64,000 nucleotides of DNA from Catenovulum adriaticum (GCF_026725475.1 NZ_CP109965.1:310001-374000), one strand, 5' to 3'. Counted from the first letter of the stretch, positions 1 to 9,501 are shown. The notes: generated by a model from the letters alone, not told the origin. Numbers and translations: made by a program.

Positions 1-2
1 GA

Positions 3-1433
3 ATTAGAGTTCAGGTAGGAGAGCAGTTTATCTTAATCTACCGTTTATCTATGCTAGATTTAGTGGAAGATGGTGCAACGTTCGATGAAGTTATTCGTCT
101 TGCGAAACAGGTTGAAGCCTTAGGGGTTGATTTGCTAAATTCTGGCATTGGTTGGCACGAAACCAGAATCCCTACCATTGCGGCTATGGTACCCAGAGCT
201 ACCTTTGCGCAAGTTAGTCGGCAAGTTAAACAGCATGTTAATATACCTATTATTACTAGTAATCGAATTAACATGCCAGACACGGCAGAACAAGTACTGG
301 CAAATGGTTGTGCCGATTTAGTTTCAATGGCTCGGCCTTTTTTAGCTGATAGTGAGTGGGTCAATAAAGCAAAAAATCATCAAACTAAATTAATAAATAC
401 TTGTATTGCTTGTAATCAAGCCTGTTTAGATCAGGTGTTTGAAGGCAAGTTAGCATCTTGCTTGGTTAACCCTAGAGCTGCACATGAAACAGAACTTAAC
501 TTTGAACCAACCAAACAACCAAAAAAAATTGCGGTAGTGGGAGGTGGGGCTGCAGGCATGGCTTTTTCTATTTATGCCGCTCAGCGCGGCCATCAAATTA
601 GTTTATTTGAACAGCAAAGTGAATTAGGGGGGCAACTTAACTTTGCGAAAAAAATACCAGGAAAATCTGAATTTTACGAAATGCTTAGGTATTTTAAAAA
701 TAGTTTGGCGCTGCATAATGTAAAAATATTTTTAGATACTTGCGCTAGTTCTGAAAACTTGGCTGATTTTGATGAAGTTGTGTTAGCAACTGGCGTTATA
801 CCGCGTGCAATTGCATTGGATGGCGCAAGTTACCCTAAGGTGGTGAGTTATGCCGATATTTTATCTGAAAAAGTTAAACCCGCTAACTCAGTTGCCATTA
901 TTGGGGCAGGTGGGATTGGTTTTGATGTTGCAGAATACGTAAGCCAATTTAATACGGCGAACGTAGAGCCGAGGGCCGAAAGCGATATTGCTCAATTTGC
1001 ACAGCAGTGGGGGATTGACTTGAGTTTATCTAGCCGAGCCGGGTTAAAACGCACTTCAGTGGACAAAAGTGGTCAGCAGGCAAACAAAACTATCTATTTG
1101 TTGCAGCGAAAATCAACCAAAGTGGGTGCGGGGCTAGCTAAAACCACGGGTTGGATTCACAAAGCAGAATTGAACCAACAGGGCGTTAAAATGCTAAATG
1201 AGGTTGAATACCAAAAAGTAGATGAGCAAGGTTTACATATATTAATTGGCAAAACACCACAGATATTGGCTGTTGATCAGGTTATAGTGTGCGCTGGGCA
1301 GGAATCTTTATTAAACTTAAGTGATCAAATTGTTCATCAGCCCGTACATATCATTGGCGGAGCGTATAAAGCGGCGCAACTAGATGCCAAAAGCGCTATT
1401 AAACAAGCTGCAATATTAGCCGCTTCTATTTAA
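3..1433 (+). CDS. fadH: 2,4-dienoyl-CoA reductase (NADPH), 5' end cut by window
   Basis: FadH reduces 2,4-dienoyl-CoA with NADPH during beta-oxidation of unsaturated fatty acids; it is a cytoplasmic FMN/FAD/4Fe-4S flavoenzyme of the old-yellow-enzyme family. The frame is open from base 3, and the residues before the first ATG at 51 (ending YRLSM) match the family, so the gene continues upstream of the window. Visible parts are the C-terminal end of the TIM barrel (GIGWHETRIPT, SMARPFLAD), the 4Fe-4S cluster motif CxxCxxxCx11C at C118/C121/C125/C137 counted from the ATG at 51, an FAD-binding GGGAAGMA stretch and a second Rossmann motif GAGGIGFD. The full family length is about 670 residues; about 476 are visible. 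The C-terminus is intact and resembles the E. coli enzyme throughout. Confidence 0.96.
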   Translation: MRVQVGEQFILIYRLSMLDLVEDGATFDEVIRLAKQVEALGVDLLNSGIGWHETRIPTIAAMVPRATFAQVSRQVKQHVNIPIITSNRINMPDTAEQVLANGCADLVSMARPFLADSEWVNKAKNHQTKLINTCIACNQACLDQVFEGKLASCLVNPRAAHETELNFEPTKQPKKIAVVGGGAAGMAFSIYAAQRGHQISLFEQQSELGGQLNFAKKIPGKSEFYEMLRYFKNSLALHNVKIFLDTCASSENLADFDEVVLATGVIPRAIALDGASYPKVVSYADILSEKVKPANSVAIIGAGGIGFDVAEYVSQFNTANVEPRAESDIAQFAQQWGIDLSLSSRAGLKRTSVDKSGQQANKTIYLLQRKSTKVGAGLAKTTGWIHKAELNQQGVKMLNEVEYQKVDEQGLHILIGKTPQILAVDQVIVCAGQESLLNLSDQIVHQPVHIIGGAYKAAQLDAKSAIKQAAILAASI

Positions 1434-1775
1434 AGTGAGCTTATCGTATAGCAAATGTGTAATATCTCACATCTCAAGTTGTTTGGTATTTGCATAAGTT
1501 TATTAACTTGGTTAGCTTATAAATAACTTAAATACTAATAGCTTATAATGTAACCTGAATTTAGGATAAGAAGTTAGCTAGAGTATTGAATTTATTGATG
1601 TTAAATAAACCTTAATATTTTAGTGCGATATTTTTGGTCACCCAAAGAAAATTTGTGTGTCAATAACAAATAGATTTACCTAAGTAGTAAATAAAAAAGT
1701 AGTCAATAAAAAAATAGCGATTAAAAGCAACTTGTTATCCAGAATTTAGGTTAATTACTAAAAGGGTCTTATTCG
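1434..1775. other. Intergenic region fadH-mlaA with AT-rich dispersed repeat
   Basis: These 342 bases hold no credible gene. They presumably contain the mlaA promoter, although I cannot pick a convincing -35/-10 pair. Two segments (about 1572-1615 and 1712-1762) resemble two segments upstream of pmbA (about 45918-45961 and 46000-46050), in the same order but with a different spacer length. Confidence 0.5.
1572..1762. repeat. Dispersed intergenic repeat, copy A (two conserved arms)
   Basis: By eye, 1572-1598 and 45918-45944 agree at about 22 of 27 positions. The right arm shares AAATAGCGA, then TTGTTATC and TTAATTA in register (about 22 of 28 positions from TTGTTATC onward, after a one-base indel). 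The middle differs: about 95 bases here against about 40 in copy B. It could be a noncoding repeat family or a shared promoter-type element. Only two copies are visible. Confidence 0.4.
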
Positions 1776-2681
1776 GTGAAGCCAAATCAATTGCGCAGTG
1801 TTAAACCATGTCATTTCTTAGGGTTAATCTTTCCTTTTCTTTTAGCGGCTTGCTCTGGAATGCCAGATCAAGCTCAGTCTGAACCACAGCAGCAACAAAA
1901 TACTCAGCACAATAAGCCTTCTGAACCTATTAAGGTAACCACCAGTAAAGGCACTGCCGAATTAGAGCCATTAATTGTGAGCTACGAAGAAAAGCAAGAC
2001 TTTGAAGATCCGTTAGAATGGTTTAATCGGCCTGTCTTTGAATTTAATGATATAGCTTATCGGTATGTATTAGTTCCTGTTAGTAAAGGTTACTTAGATT
2101 ACACCCCTGATATATTTAGAGACGGTGTGAGCAACTTTTTTAACAATATAGACGAACCCTTAAATGCGATTAATTATGCTATTCAGTTAGAAGGTGGGTT
2201 AAGTGGAAAAAGCCTAGCGCGCTTTTTTATTAATAGTACAATCGGTATTTTAGGTTTATTTGATCCGGCAACGAGTTGGTTTGATATTGAATACAAAGAT
2301 ACCAACCTAAATAATACATTAGCGAATTATCAAGTGGGTCATGGCGCATTTTTGGTATTGCCTTTATTAGGGCAGACCGATGTGCGTAATGGTTTTTCAA
2401 CGTTAACCGAAGGGTTTGCCAGTCCAATTAATTTAGCAACTAGCAATCCGGATAGTTTATACATTCAAGCTTATGCCAAGTTTCACGAAATAGCGCCAAC
2501 CGCAGTTAATTACCCAGAATTAAGAAATCAAAGTGATGATCATTATACGTTTTTTAGAAACCTGTACTTGCAAAGTGTATTAAGAGATCAAGCTTTTAAA
2601 TTTCCTGATAAAGAAAAATCTGAAAACGAAAAATCAGTTAAACCAAATAATAAAAATAAAAAAGGTATGAACAATGAATAA
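1776..2681 (+). CDS. mlaA: MlaA (VacJ) outer-membrane lipoprotein
   Basis: MlaA is the outer-membrane component of the Mla system. It removes mislocalised phospholipids from the outer leaflet and passes them to periplasmic MlaC. The 301-residue product starts at GTG, with AAGGG about 10 bases upstream. It has a lipoprotein signal with lipobox LAAC (C26), then a Gln-rich linker and the MlaA domain (EDPLEWFNRPVFEFND, followed by the conserved NFFNNIDEP and ARFFINSTIGILGLFDPA regions). The C-terminal tail is Lys/Asn-rich and low in complexity. Its stop overlaps the start of the RND exporter gene by 8 bases, so the two are probably translationally coupled. The inner-membrane and periplasmic Mla partners lie at 57546-60567 in this window. 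Confidence 0.95.
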   Translation: MKPNQLRSVKPCHFLGLIFPFLLAACSGMPDQAQSEPQQQQNTQHNKPSEPIKVTTSKGTAELEPLIVSYEEKQDFEDPLEWFNRPVFEFNDIAYRYVLVPVSKGYLDYTPDIFRDGVSNFFNNIDEPLNAINYAIQLEGGLSGKSLARFFINSTIGILGLFDPATSWFDIEYKDTNLNNTLANYQVGHGAFLVLPLLGQTDVRNGFSTLTEGFASPINLATSNPDSLYIQAYAKFHEIAPTAVNYPELRNQSDDHYTFFRNLYLQSVLRDQAFKFPDKEKSENEKSVKPNNKNKKGMNNE

Positions 2682-5061
2682 ATTTGCAGGTTTTATTACT
2701 GGTTTTTCAAAGTGGATATTAGCTGCTTTTATTTTGTTAGCCGCGGTACTAGCTTGGTTTAGTCAAAACTTTAAAATTGATGCTTCTGCCGAAACTTTAC
2801 TGCTTAAAAATAATCGTTTGTATATTGAAACTCAATTAATGAACAAACGATTTTCACCTCAAGAGTTTATTTTGGTTGCCTATGAAGCAAAAGATTCGGC
2901 TATATTTTCAGAGCAAACCTTTCAAAATATAGATCAAATGATGGGTAAGTTTAAAGATTTAAAACGAGTAGATTCAGTCACCTCTATTTTGAATGTACCT
3001 TTATTATCTTTAATGCCTAAACTCGATCCGGATCTAAATCCTGATGATTTAACTTGGCAGACTCAGCAATACTCAGCTGAAAAAATGAAGTCAGTGTTCA
3101 CTGACCACCCTTTATATACAGATTTATTAGTTAATCAAAAGCAAAGTGCGACCGCGATTCAGGTGGTATTTAAATCTAACCCTGAACTTGAAAAAATTCA
3201 AAATAAAATAGCCGATCTTAAAAAGAAAGTATTAAATGACGAGTTTACCGAGGCCGATCAAAAAAAGGTTGATCAATTAAATAAACAAGCTGAACCTTTA
3301 GTTGCTGAACTAAACAAGCAGCGCCAAGATGAAATTTCAAAAATATATCAAATAACCGATACCTATAAAGATCAGGCTAATATTTATTTAGGAGGGCCAC
3401 ATGTTTTAGGGTTTCAGTTAATTCAAATAATTCAAAGCGACTTGGTTTTATTTGGTAGTGCGATTGGTTTAGTTATTTGTTTGTTGTTATGGATATTATT
3501 TCGCCAGTGGCAGTGGATTTTTATTCCAATTTTTTGTTGTGCGGTTAGTGTGATTATGACGGTTGGCTTGTTTGGCATGCTGGACATGAAGACCACAGTA
3601 ATTTCATCTAATTTTATTGCCTTGCAACTGATATTAACCTTAGCCATTGTGATTCATTTAATGGTGGAGTACCGGCAAATTTCTGCTCAACATAACGATT
3701 TAAATCATGCTGAGCTTGCTCAAAAAACTTTTTTAGCTAAATTTAAACCTTGTTTTTATGCGGGGTTAACCACGTCAGTTGGCTTTGGTTCGTTAATTTT
3801 TAGTGGAATTCAGCCAGTTGTTGCGTTCGGCTGGATGATGATAGTAGCCATGTTAGTCTCTATTACCGTAAGTTTGTTATTATTTCCCAGCTTATTAACC
3901 TTATTGAGCCCCGCGCACAAACCGCTGGAAAATCGATTCTCAAAAGCCATTATTCGATTTTTTTCTTATATTGCTGAGCAGTATAAAACCTCAACTTTTA
4001 TAGTCGCGGCACTGATTATTGTGTTCGGTGCAATAGGAGCTGCGCGATTAGATGTCGAAAATAGTTTTATTAATTACTTTAAATCTTCAACTAAAACCCA
4101 TCAAGAGTTAAGCTTTATTGATCAAGAGTTTGGTGGCTCTACGCCTTTTGATTTAGTGTATCAATTGCCTGAAAGTGAACAACAAAATGATTTAGCAATC
4201 ACTGCCCAAGGTTTGCAAAGCATGCAAAAAATTCAGCATGTTTTAGATCAGTATGAGGCAATGGGTAGTACTACCTCAATTGTAAATTTTGCTAAATTGG
4301 CAAAACAAATTAATGATGGCTTACCATTAACTGAATACGAACTATCGGTTATCTATAATTTGTTAGATAAATCACTGAAAAAAGAATTGCTAGGTGCTTA
4401 TTTTGACCCAGATACTCAACAATTAAGAATTAGCAGCCGAGTGCAAGACACAACCCCAGGTTTGAACCGTGCAGAGTTGTTAGAACAAATAAAACAAGAT
4501 TTGGCTGCGGTGGATATTAAGCAAGATAATTATACCTTAACGAATTTATTTGTATTGTATCAGGATATATTGCAGCGCTTGTTTAAATCTCAAATATTAA
4601 CTTTGGGCATAGTATACGTTGCACTATTTTTTGTACTTTTATTAATTTTTAAATCTTTTAAAGTGGCTTTGATTGCATTAATTCCTAATGTGATATCTAC
4701 TTTAGTGGTGCTTGGCACTATGGGCTGGCTAAAAATCCCGTTAGATTTAATGACCATTACTATCTCGGCGATCGCAATGGGGATAGCAGTAGATGATACA
4801 ATTCATTATGTGCATCGTTATTTATCTGAGTCTGAATCACACGATGCGAACCAAGCCATGCATAATAGCTTTCAAAGTGTTGGCTTTGCTTTGCTATTTA
4901 CGTCACTCATTATCACCTTAGGTTTTTCACTGCTGAGCTTTTCTGACTTTGTACCTAGTATCTTATTTGGTTTATTAACTGGCTTGGCAATGATGATGGC
5001 TCTGATTACTGATTTAACTTTATTGCCTGCAATGTTATCTCGATTTGTAAAAAGTAAATAA
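2674..5061 (+). CDS. RND/MMPL superfamily exporter
   Basis: A 795-residue inner-membrane protein with the RND layout: a TM helix near the N-terminus (about 12-30), a large periplasmic loop, a block of five TM helices (about 250-410), a sixth-type helix near 440, a second periplasmic loop, and a final TM block (about 645-790). The motif GIAVDDTIHYVHRY in the second TM block carries the acidic pair typical of proton relay in MMPL/HpnN-like exporters. The family moves lipids or hydrophobic compounds, but the substrate cannot be read here. The 8-base overlap with mlaA suggests a role in outer-membrane lipid homeostasis (inference). A terminator follows directly. Confidence 0.88.
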   Translation: MNKFAGFITGFSKWILAAFILLAAVLAWFSQNFKIDASAETLLLKNNRLYIETQLMNKRFSPQEFILVAYEAKDSAIFSEQTFQNIDQMMGKFKDLKRVDSVTSILNVPLLSLMPKLDPDLNPDDLTWQTQQYSAEKMKSVFTDHPLYTDLLVNQKQSATAIQVVFKSNPELEKIQNKIADLKKKVLNDEFTEADQKKVDQLNKQAEPLVAELNKQRQDEISKIYQITDTYKDQANIYLGGPHVLGFQLIQIIQSDLVLFGSAIGLVICLLLWILFRQWQWIFIPIFCCAVSVIMTVGLFGMLDMKTTVISSNFIALQLILTLAIVIHLMVEYRQISAQHNDLNHAELAQKTFLAKFKPCFYAGLTTSVGFGSLIFSGIQPVVAFGWMMIVAMLVSITVSLLLFPSLLTLLSPAHKPLENRFSKAIIRFFSYIAEQYKTSTFIVAALIIVFGAIGAARLDVENSFINYFKSSTKTHQELSFIDQEFGGSTPFDLVYQLPESEQQNDLAITAQGLQSMQKIQHVLDQYEAMGSTTSIVNFAKLAKQINDGLPLTEYELSVIYNLLDKSLKKELLGAYFDPDTQQLRISSRVQDTTPGLNRAELLEQIKQDLAAVDIKQDNYTLTNLFVLYQDILQRLFKSQILTLGIVYVALFFVLLLIFKSFKVALIALIPNVISTLVVLGTMGWLKIPLDLMTITISAIAMGIAVDDTIHYVHRYLSESESHDANQAMHNSFQSVGFALLFTSLIITLGFSLLSFSDFVPSILFGLLTGLAMMMALITDLTLLPAMLSRFVKSK

Positions 5062-5090
5062 GCAGCTTATAACTAATAAGTTGCTTTTAT
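5062..5090 (+). terminator. Rho-independent terminator after mlaA-RND operon
   Basis: The stem GCAGCTTAT (5062-5070) pairs with ATAAGTTGC (5076-5084) with one G-U wobble around a 5-base loop and is followed by TTTTATT. It sits directly after the exporter stop codon and before lapG. Confidence 0.65.
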
Positions 5091-5183
5091 TGTTGAGGTG
5101 GGGCGCAATAAACTAACCGCCTCTTAATTCAATTAGCTTAGATAGGATTATGGCACCTATTATGTATTTGGCGTATTAGTTAA

Positions 5184-5891
5184 ATGCCCCAAGCAGTTAA
5201 ATTTTTATTCATTATTTGGGCTCCTCAGCGCATGCGCATTTTAGTTTATGCGCTGTTTTTGAGTGTTTTAGTCATGAGTACAGCCATCAGCAATATTGAG
5301 CTTAATTTTAATCAGTTTATCCAACTGATTAATACAAATTACGGATCTAGCCGAGTTGATGTTGCGAATAAATGGCAAAAAATAATTTTGGGTTCAGCCC
5401 ATTTATCAGAGCAGGAACAGGTTGTTTTAATTAATCGTTTTTTTAATGCTCAATTACTTTATCGTACAGATTTACAGCTTTGGAAAACAAACGATTATTG
5501 GGCGACACCTTTAGAAACCTTAGGCAAAGGCCAAGGCGATTGTGAAGATTACGCCATCGCCAAATACATTAGTTTACGGGCTATGGGCATAGCAGAAGAT
5601 AAATTAAGGCTGGTTTATGTTAAAGCTAAATTAGCTGGTCAGGTAAAAACTCAAGCCCATATGGTATTAGGTTATTATAAAACGCCTAATGCAATGCCAC
5701 TCATTTTAGATAGCTTAGTTAACCCAGTACTGCCTGCCAGCAAACGAGCTGACTTAAAACCTATATTTAGTTTTAATAGTGAAGGATTATGGTCAAAAAA
5801 TAGTAAAACGAGTGTCGCCAAACCAACTGCTCGTTTATCTCATTGGCGAGATGTGATTGAGCGTTCTAAACTACAAGGAGTATCTTGGTGA
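5184..5891 (+). CDS. lapG: LapG-type periplasmic cysteine protease (BTLCP)
   Basis: LapG is a calcium-dependent bacterial transglutaminase-like cysteine protease. It cuts the N-terminus of LapA-type adhesins and so releases them from the cell surface. The triad is visible: C120 in GDCEDYA, H159 in QAHMVLGY and D176 in LILDSL, with spacing of 39 and 17, close to the Pseudomonas enzyme. The acidic residues beside C120 match the Ca-binding site. Length is 235 residues with an N-terminal hydrophobic segment for export. The start is uncertain: no clear ribosome-binding site precedes 5184, and an internal ATG at 5232 (M17, MRILVYALFLS) would still give a signal sequence. lapD follows after 27 bases. 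The predicted target site lies at 16323-16334 in lapA. Confidence 0.95.
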   Translation: MPQAVKFLFIIWAPQRMRILVYALFLSVLVMSTAISNIELNFNQFIQLINTNYGSSRVDVANKWQKIILGSAHLSEQEQVVLINRFFNAQLLYRTDLQLWKTNDYWATPLETLGKGQGDCEDYAIAKYISLRAMGIAEDKLRLVYVKAKLAGQVKTQAHMVLGYYKTPNAMPLILDSLVNPVLPASKRADLKPIFSFNSEGLWSKNSKTSVAKPTARLSHWRDVIERSKLQGVSW

Positions 5892-5918
5892 CGAGGGTTT
5901 TGTTGAAAAGGATATTTT

Positions 5919-7895
5919 ATGTCTCTCATTAAACAGTTGTGGCTTGCCATCATTATTATTGTATTAGTCAGTTTTTGTGGCAGTGTTTTAATAAGTATTT
6001 TATCTGCTAAACAGTATTTTGAGCAGCAATTATATTTAAAGAATGTAGATAACGTTAATGCGTTGGCAATGACGCTTTCACAATTGGATAAAGACCAAAC
6101 GACTATTGAATTATTGGTCGCAGCGACTTTTGATACAGGTCATTATCAGCGCATCGAACTCGTTGACCCAGACAATAAATCGATTGTTAATTTACGCTAC
6201 CAACCTCCATCTGAAACACCTATTGATTCAGGCGATGAAAATATCGATACAACGGAACGAGCGCCCAGTTGGTTTGTTAATTGGATTGATTTTAATATCA
6301 AGCCGGGTGTCGCTCAGGTCAGTGATGGTTGGAGCCAATATGGTACTTTGTATATTGAAAGCCATAGTGAATACGCCATTTATTCGCTCTGGCGTAGCTG
6401 TATTAAGTTATTTTTGAGTTTTTTATTGGTTGCTTTAGCCGCAGGGTTTATTGGTTCAAAACTATTGAAACATATTTTGAAACCCCTCAATAACGTGGTT
6501 GATCACGCGACGGCCTTAGGCAATAAACAATTTATTATGTCTCCTGTGCCATCAACACCTGAATTTGCTGTTGTTGTGCAAGCTATTAATACTTTATCTG
6601 TTCGATTTAAAAAGACGATAACCCAAGGTAATAAACGGCTAGAAAAAATGCGCTTTCAAATGCAGCACGATAGCTTAACCGGCCTTGCCTCTCGGAATTA
6701 CTTTATGGGGGCACTATCGGCTTTAATTAGCGATCAAAATCTTTATCAAGGTCAATCTGCACTTTTTATTATTAAGCTTTGTAATTTGGATAACTTAAAT
6801 CGGAATTTAGACAGAACTGATGTTGATGAACTGATTTGTGAAATTTCAGAATCTTTGATTTTATTATTAGAAGATTTAAATGGTCGTTATAACGATAGCC
6901 ATATTGCGAGGTTAAATGGCTCTGAGTTTGCGATTTTATTTACGGTGGCGGCTGATATTTCGTTAATTAGAAAAAATTTAATAGAGATGCATCAGAAAAT
7001 AGCTGAAAATTACCGGCAAGAAGTTGATGTAGTCATTGTTCACGCTGGTTGTTATATACAAAAACAAAGCAGTATATCTGCTATGTTAAAGCAGTTAGAT
7101 TTAATGCTGAAAAAGGTGCAAGATAATCAAGCTATTGCTGGTGCCCTTGTCGAGCAAAATGAAGCTCATATTCTTAAACCTGAAGAATGGAAAAACGCAA
7201 TTAACGAAGCTTTATCAAATGAAGCAATAGAAATTTTATCTCATCCAGTGATGAAGCAAGGGGATGAGTTATCTCATATGCAATCTATAGTCGGGCTTAA
7301 TATAAATGATGAAGTTCATATAGGCGGTTATTATTTACAATGGGCACAAGAACTAGGTTTGCTTGAAAAAATCGATTTACTTGCGCTGACTCGAACTTTA
7401 AATTCAATTCAGCCTTTAGTTTCAGATAATATTTCTTTGCTTATTTCAAAAGCGAGTATGACAGATGCTGTCACACGTTCGAGGATTATCGGGCTACTAA
7501 ATCAGCACCCAGATAAAGTCCAGCATATTTGCATTGAAGTGAAAGAAAGTTGCGCCATTGAATCTAAAGCTGTATTCGTTGAATTTTGCCGAGCAATTAA
7601 AGCAACCGGTGCTAAATTTGGTTTACGCCAAGTTGGCGCTAATTTTTCCAAAGTACCGAAAATTCATGAACTGGGACTTGATACAATTAAAGTCGATTGT
7701 GCTTACGTTCATAATATTGCGAATAACCAGTCGAACCAGTTTTACATTCGTGGCTTATGTGCTTTGGCGCATTCTATTGGCATTGAAGTTGTTGCCGATG
7801 GCATTTCCTCTCCGCTGGATTCTGAATTGATTTTTGAAATGGGGTGCGATGCCATTGTTCCTAATTTTCAAGATAACGATTTAGAAATGCTGTAA
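5919..7895 (+). CDS. lapD: LapD-type c-di-GMP receptor controlling LapG
   Basis: LapD is an inner-membrane c-di-GMP receptor. When c-di-GMP binds its cytoplasmic EAL domain, its periplasmic domain sequesters LapG and spares the adhesin. Layout of the 658 residues: TM1 (about 8-28), periplasmic LapD/MoxY-type domain with the conserved tryptophan (DGWSQYG, W138) known to contact LapG, TM2 (about 160-182), HAMP, GGDEF-like, EAL-like. Both output domains look catalytically dead. The GGDEF signature is NGSEF (333-337), the EAL signature region is replaced (IVGLNIND) and the AEGVE-type motif is ADGIS, fitting a receptor rather than an enzyme. A good ribosome-binding site (AAGGA) lies about 8 bases before the ATG. 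Confidence 0.94.
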   Translation: MSLIKQLWLAIIIIVLVSFCGSVLISILSAKQYFEQQLYLKNVDNVNALAMTLSQLDKDQTTIELLVAATFDTGHYQRIELVDPDNKSIVNLRYQPPSETPIDSGDENIDTTERAPSWFVNWIDFNIKPGVAQVSDGWSQYGTLYIESHSEYAIYSLWRSCIKLFLSFLLVALAAGFIGSKLLKHILKPLNNVVDHATALGNKQFIMSPVPSTPEFAVVVQAINTLSVRFKKTITQGNKRLEKMRFQMQHDSLTGLASRNYFMGALSALISDQNLYQGQSALFIIKLCNLDNLNRNLDRTDVDELICEISESLILLLEDLNGRYNDSHIARLNGSEFAILFTVAADISLIRKNLIEMHQKIAENYRQEVDVVIVHAGCYIQKQSSISAMLKQLDLMLKKVQDNQAIAGALVEQNEAHILKPEEWKNAINEALSNEAIEILSHPVMKQGDELSHMQSIVGLNINDEVHIGGYYLQWAQELGLLEKIDLLALTRTLNSIQPLVSDNISLLISKASMTDAVTRSRIIGLLNQHPDKVQHICIEVKESCAIESKAVFVEFCRAIKATGAKFGLRQVGANFSKVPKIHELGLDTIKVDCAYVHNIANNQSNQFYIRGLCALAHSIGIEVVADGISSPLDSELIFEMGCDAIVPNFQDNDLEML

Positions 7896-8001
7896 CAGGC
7901 AAGGTGTCGGCTAAACGCTATCTAGTTTGTGTACAGTAACGCCTTTTGTTGTAAGAGCCATTCGTTTTATTGTGGAAATTGAGCATTGGGAATGGACTGT
8001 A

Positions 8002-8751
8002 TTATGGCGATGTACGACCATCAGCATTGATCCCTTTTTTCCAATACGCACTTGCAGCAAAATTATTTAAGTTGTGTTCATTACTTAAATAATTTTTAGT
8101 AATTCTAACTTGATGTCCTTCGGCTCCAATAAATACTTGAGTGTCTGTCGGTAACTTAGGTAGAGCTGCGAGTTGCTCTAGCAGTTGATTACTGTATTCA
8201 TCTAGCGCATTATCGATAATCCAATGAACATTAAAGCCAGTGAGTGTATTTATATTGCCAGTAGGTATGTCTTTTTCTGTTGGTACGGTAATAAAAATAT
8301 AACTAAGTGCATCTGGTGGGATCATATTATTATAAGCGGCAATCGCATTGATTGACGTTAGATCACCAATAAATAGATAGTTACTTGCGGACAAGTTAGT
8401 TAATTTTCTTGGGCCAGGGCCAGCTATTTTTAACTCGTCTCCAATTTTAGCTGTTTTTGCCCAATTGCTTGCAGGACCATTATGACAATTTATGACAAAA
8501 TCCAAAGAGAGCTCTTTGGTGGTGGGATTAAAGTTTTGTATGGTGTAGGAGCGTTTAATTAGCGTGTTTTCGTCTTCCGCGTTAACGCCCGGCGCGGTGG
8601 GGTTAGCATCAGGAATTAATACCTTAATATAAGCTCCAATTTGATCTTGAGGAAAATCACTTAACGCTTCGCCTGTTAAAATAATTCTTCGCAAATGAGG
8701 TGATAAATCAATAATTTGAGTTACTCGAGTTAGACGAATTGCTTTTTTCAT
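8002..8751 (-). CDS. Siderophore-interacting protein, FAD/NAD(P)H ferric reductase family
   Basis: A 249-residue cytoplasmic flavoprotein of the ViuB/SIP family, which reduces ferric siderophores to release iron. Features in order: N-terminal FAD-binding barrel with the flavin motif RSYTIQ, the family motif GPASNWA near 100, a GPGPRKL stretch, then a NAD(P)H-binding C-terminal half with FIGAEGHQVR and the typical SAYWKKG near the end. The gene is isolated on the minus strand between lapD (convergent) and a long gene-poor stretch. No convincing Fur box was found upstream. No siderophore receptor or synthesis gene is adjacent, so its partner is unknown. Confidence 0.88.
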   Translation of the reverse strand: MKKAIRLTRVTQIIDLSPHLRRIILTGEALSDFPQDQIGAYIKVLIPDANPTAPGVNAEDENTLIKRSYTIQNFNPTTKELSLDFVINCHNGPASNWAKTAKIGDELKIAGPGPRKLTNLSASNYLFIGDLTSINAIAAYNNMIPPDALSYIFITVPTEKDIPTGNINTLTGFNVHWIIDNALDEYSNQLLEQLAALPKLPTDTQVFIGAEGHQVRITKNYLSNEHNLNNFAASAYWKKGINADGRTSP

Positions 8752-9279
8752 GTTGATTCCTACTCCTATTTGGTGTGTTGTTTAGCTGGGTTATGTATTT
8801 AGTACAAACGAAGCGAACAACATTTTGAATTGATATCTTTAAATAACGGTACAAATAAATCTTTTTCTTTTACTAAAAATGCCGACCTATCAAGATAAAT
8901 AATGTTTAGATGCGCACTGCTCATAAGGTTGATAAAGTCTACTATATTCATTTGGTAGACATTGTCAACTAATTTGAAGGGTGATTTAAATTTTTGTAAT
9001 TAAGTTATGAAGCAAAATGAGTGTTCAAGAATCAATCGTAAAATTAATACAAAGCTGTAAAATGTTATTTAACCTCAACTCAGTTTAATGAAGATGTTTC
9101 AAACGGCTTTTTTCACGGGGACAGCGTTAAATTCCTTGGCAATACGACACCATGGATGGGGGAGGTATAGGTAGAGCGTCGTTGGAACTGAAGTCGAGGC
9201 TAGCTATTGACGCGCTAATTTGCCGTGTCCACGTCAATGAATTGGGGTTATCAGCATTGCATATCGATATTTTAATATA
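8752..9279. other. Gene-poor region, possible eroded mobile-element remnant
   Basis: Over 500 bases upstream of the siderophore-interacting gene without a convincing gene. From about 9113 (ACGGGGACAG) to 9240 the base composition is more GC-rich than its surroundings. It includes a 7-base inverted repeat ATTGACG/CGTCAAT (9206-9212 and 9232-9238). GGGGACAG-type sequences are familiar to me next to REP-associated transposase genes, but no transposase reading frame is recognisable. The part nearest 8751 presumably contains the promoter of the minus-strand gene. Confidence 0.35.
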
Positions 9280-9501
9280 GTGCAAGCCATTTCTCAGAGT
9301 CGATGTGTGGCAAATAAAATTGCTCAAGTTATGAAAAGAGATCAAGCTCAAATTGCGCTATTGAGTATAATCAGCAGTAGGGATCTGGTGGTTCAGCAAA
9401 AGTTAGAACAAGATATATCAAGTGAAGATTTAGCTACCTTCAACCGAGTGGTGAAAGAGATGACAAATAATTTAAGCAGTGCTGCTAAAATTTTATGTTA
9501 G
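9280..9501 (+). CDS. Small hypothetical protein (73 aa, GTG start)
   Basis: The only reading frame of any size between the siderophore-interacting gene and the minus-strand regulator. It encodes a mostly helical, charged 73-residue peptide (VVQQKLEQDISSEDLATF near the middle). I recognise no family. It starts with GTG, and I see no good ribosome-binding site. Its stop lies one base from the end of the convergent regulator gene. It may be chance or the remnant of a longer gene. Confidence 0.25.
   Translation: MQAISQSRCVANKIAQVMKRDQAQIALLSIISSRDLVVQQKLEQDISSEDLATFNRVVKEMTNNLSSAAKILC

Noticed and set aside
8752..8900. Fur box upstream of the siderophore-interacting gene
   Set aside because: I looked for GATAATGATAATCATTATC-like sequence and found only scattered AT-rich matches, none convincing.
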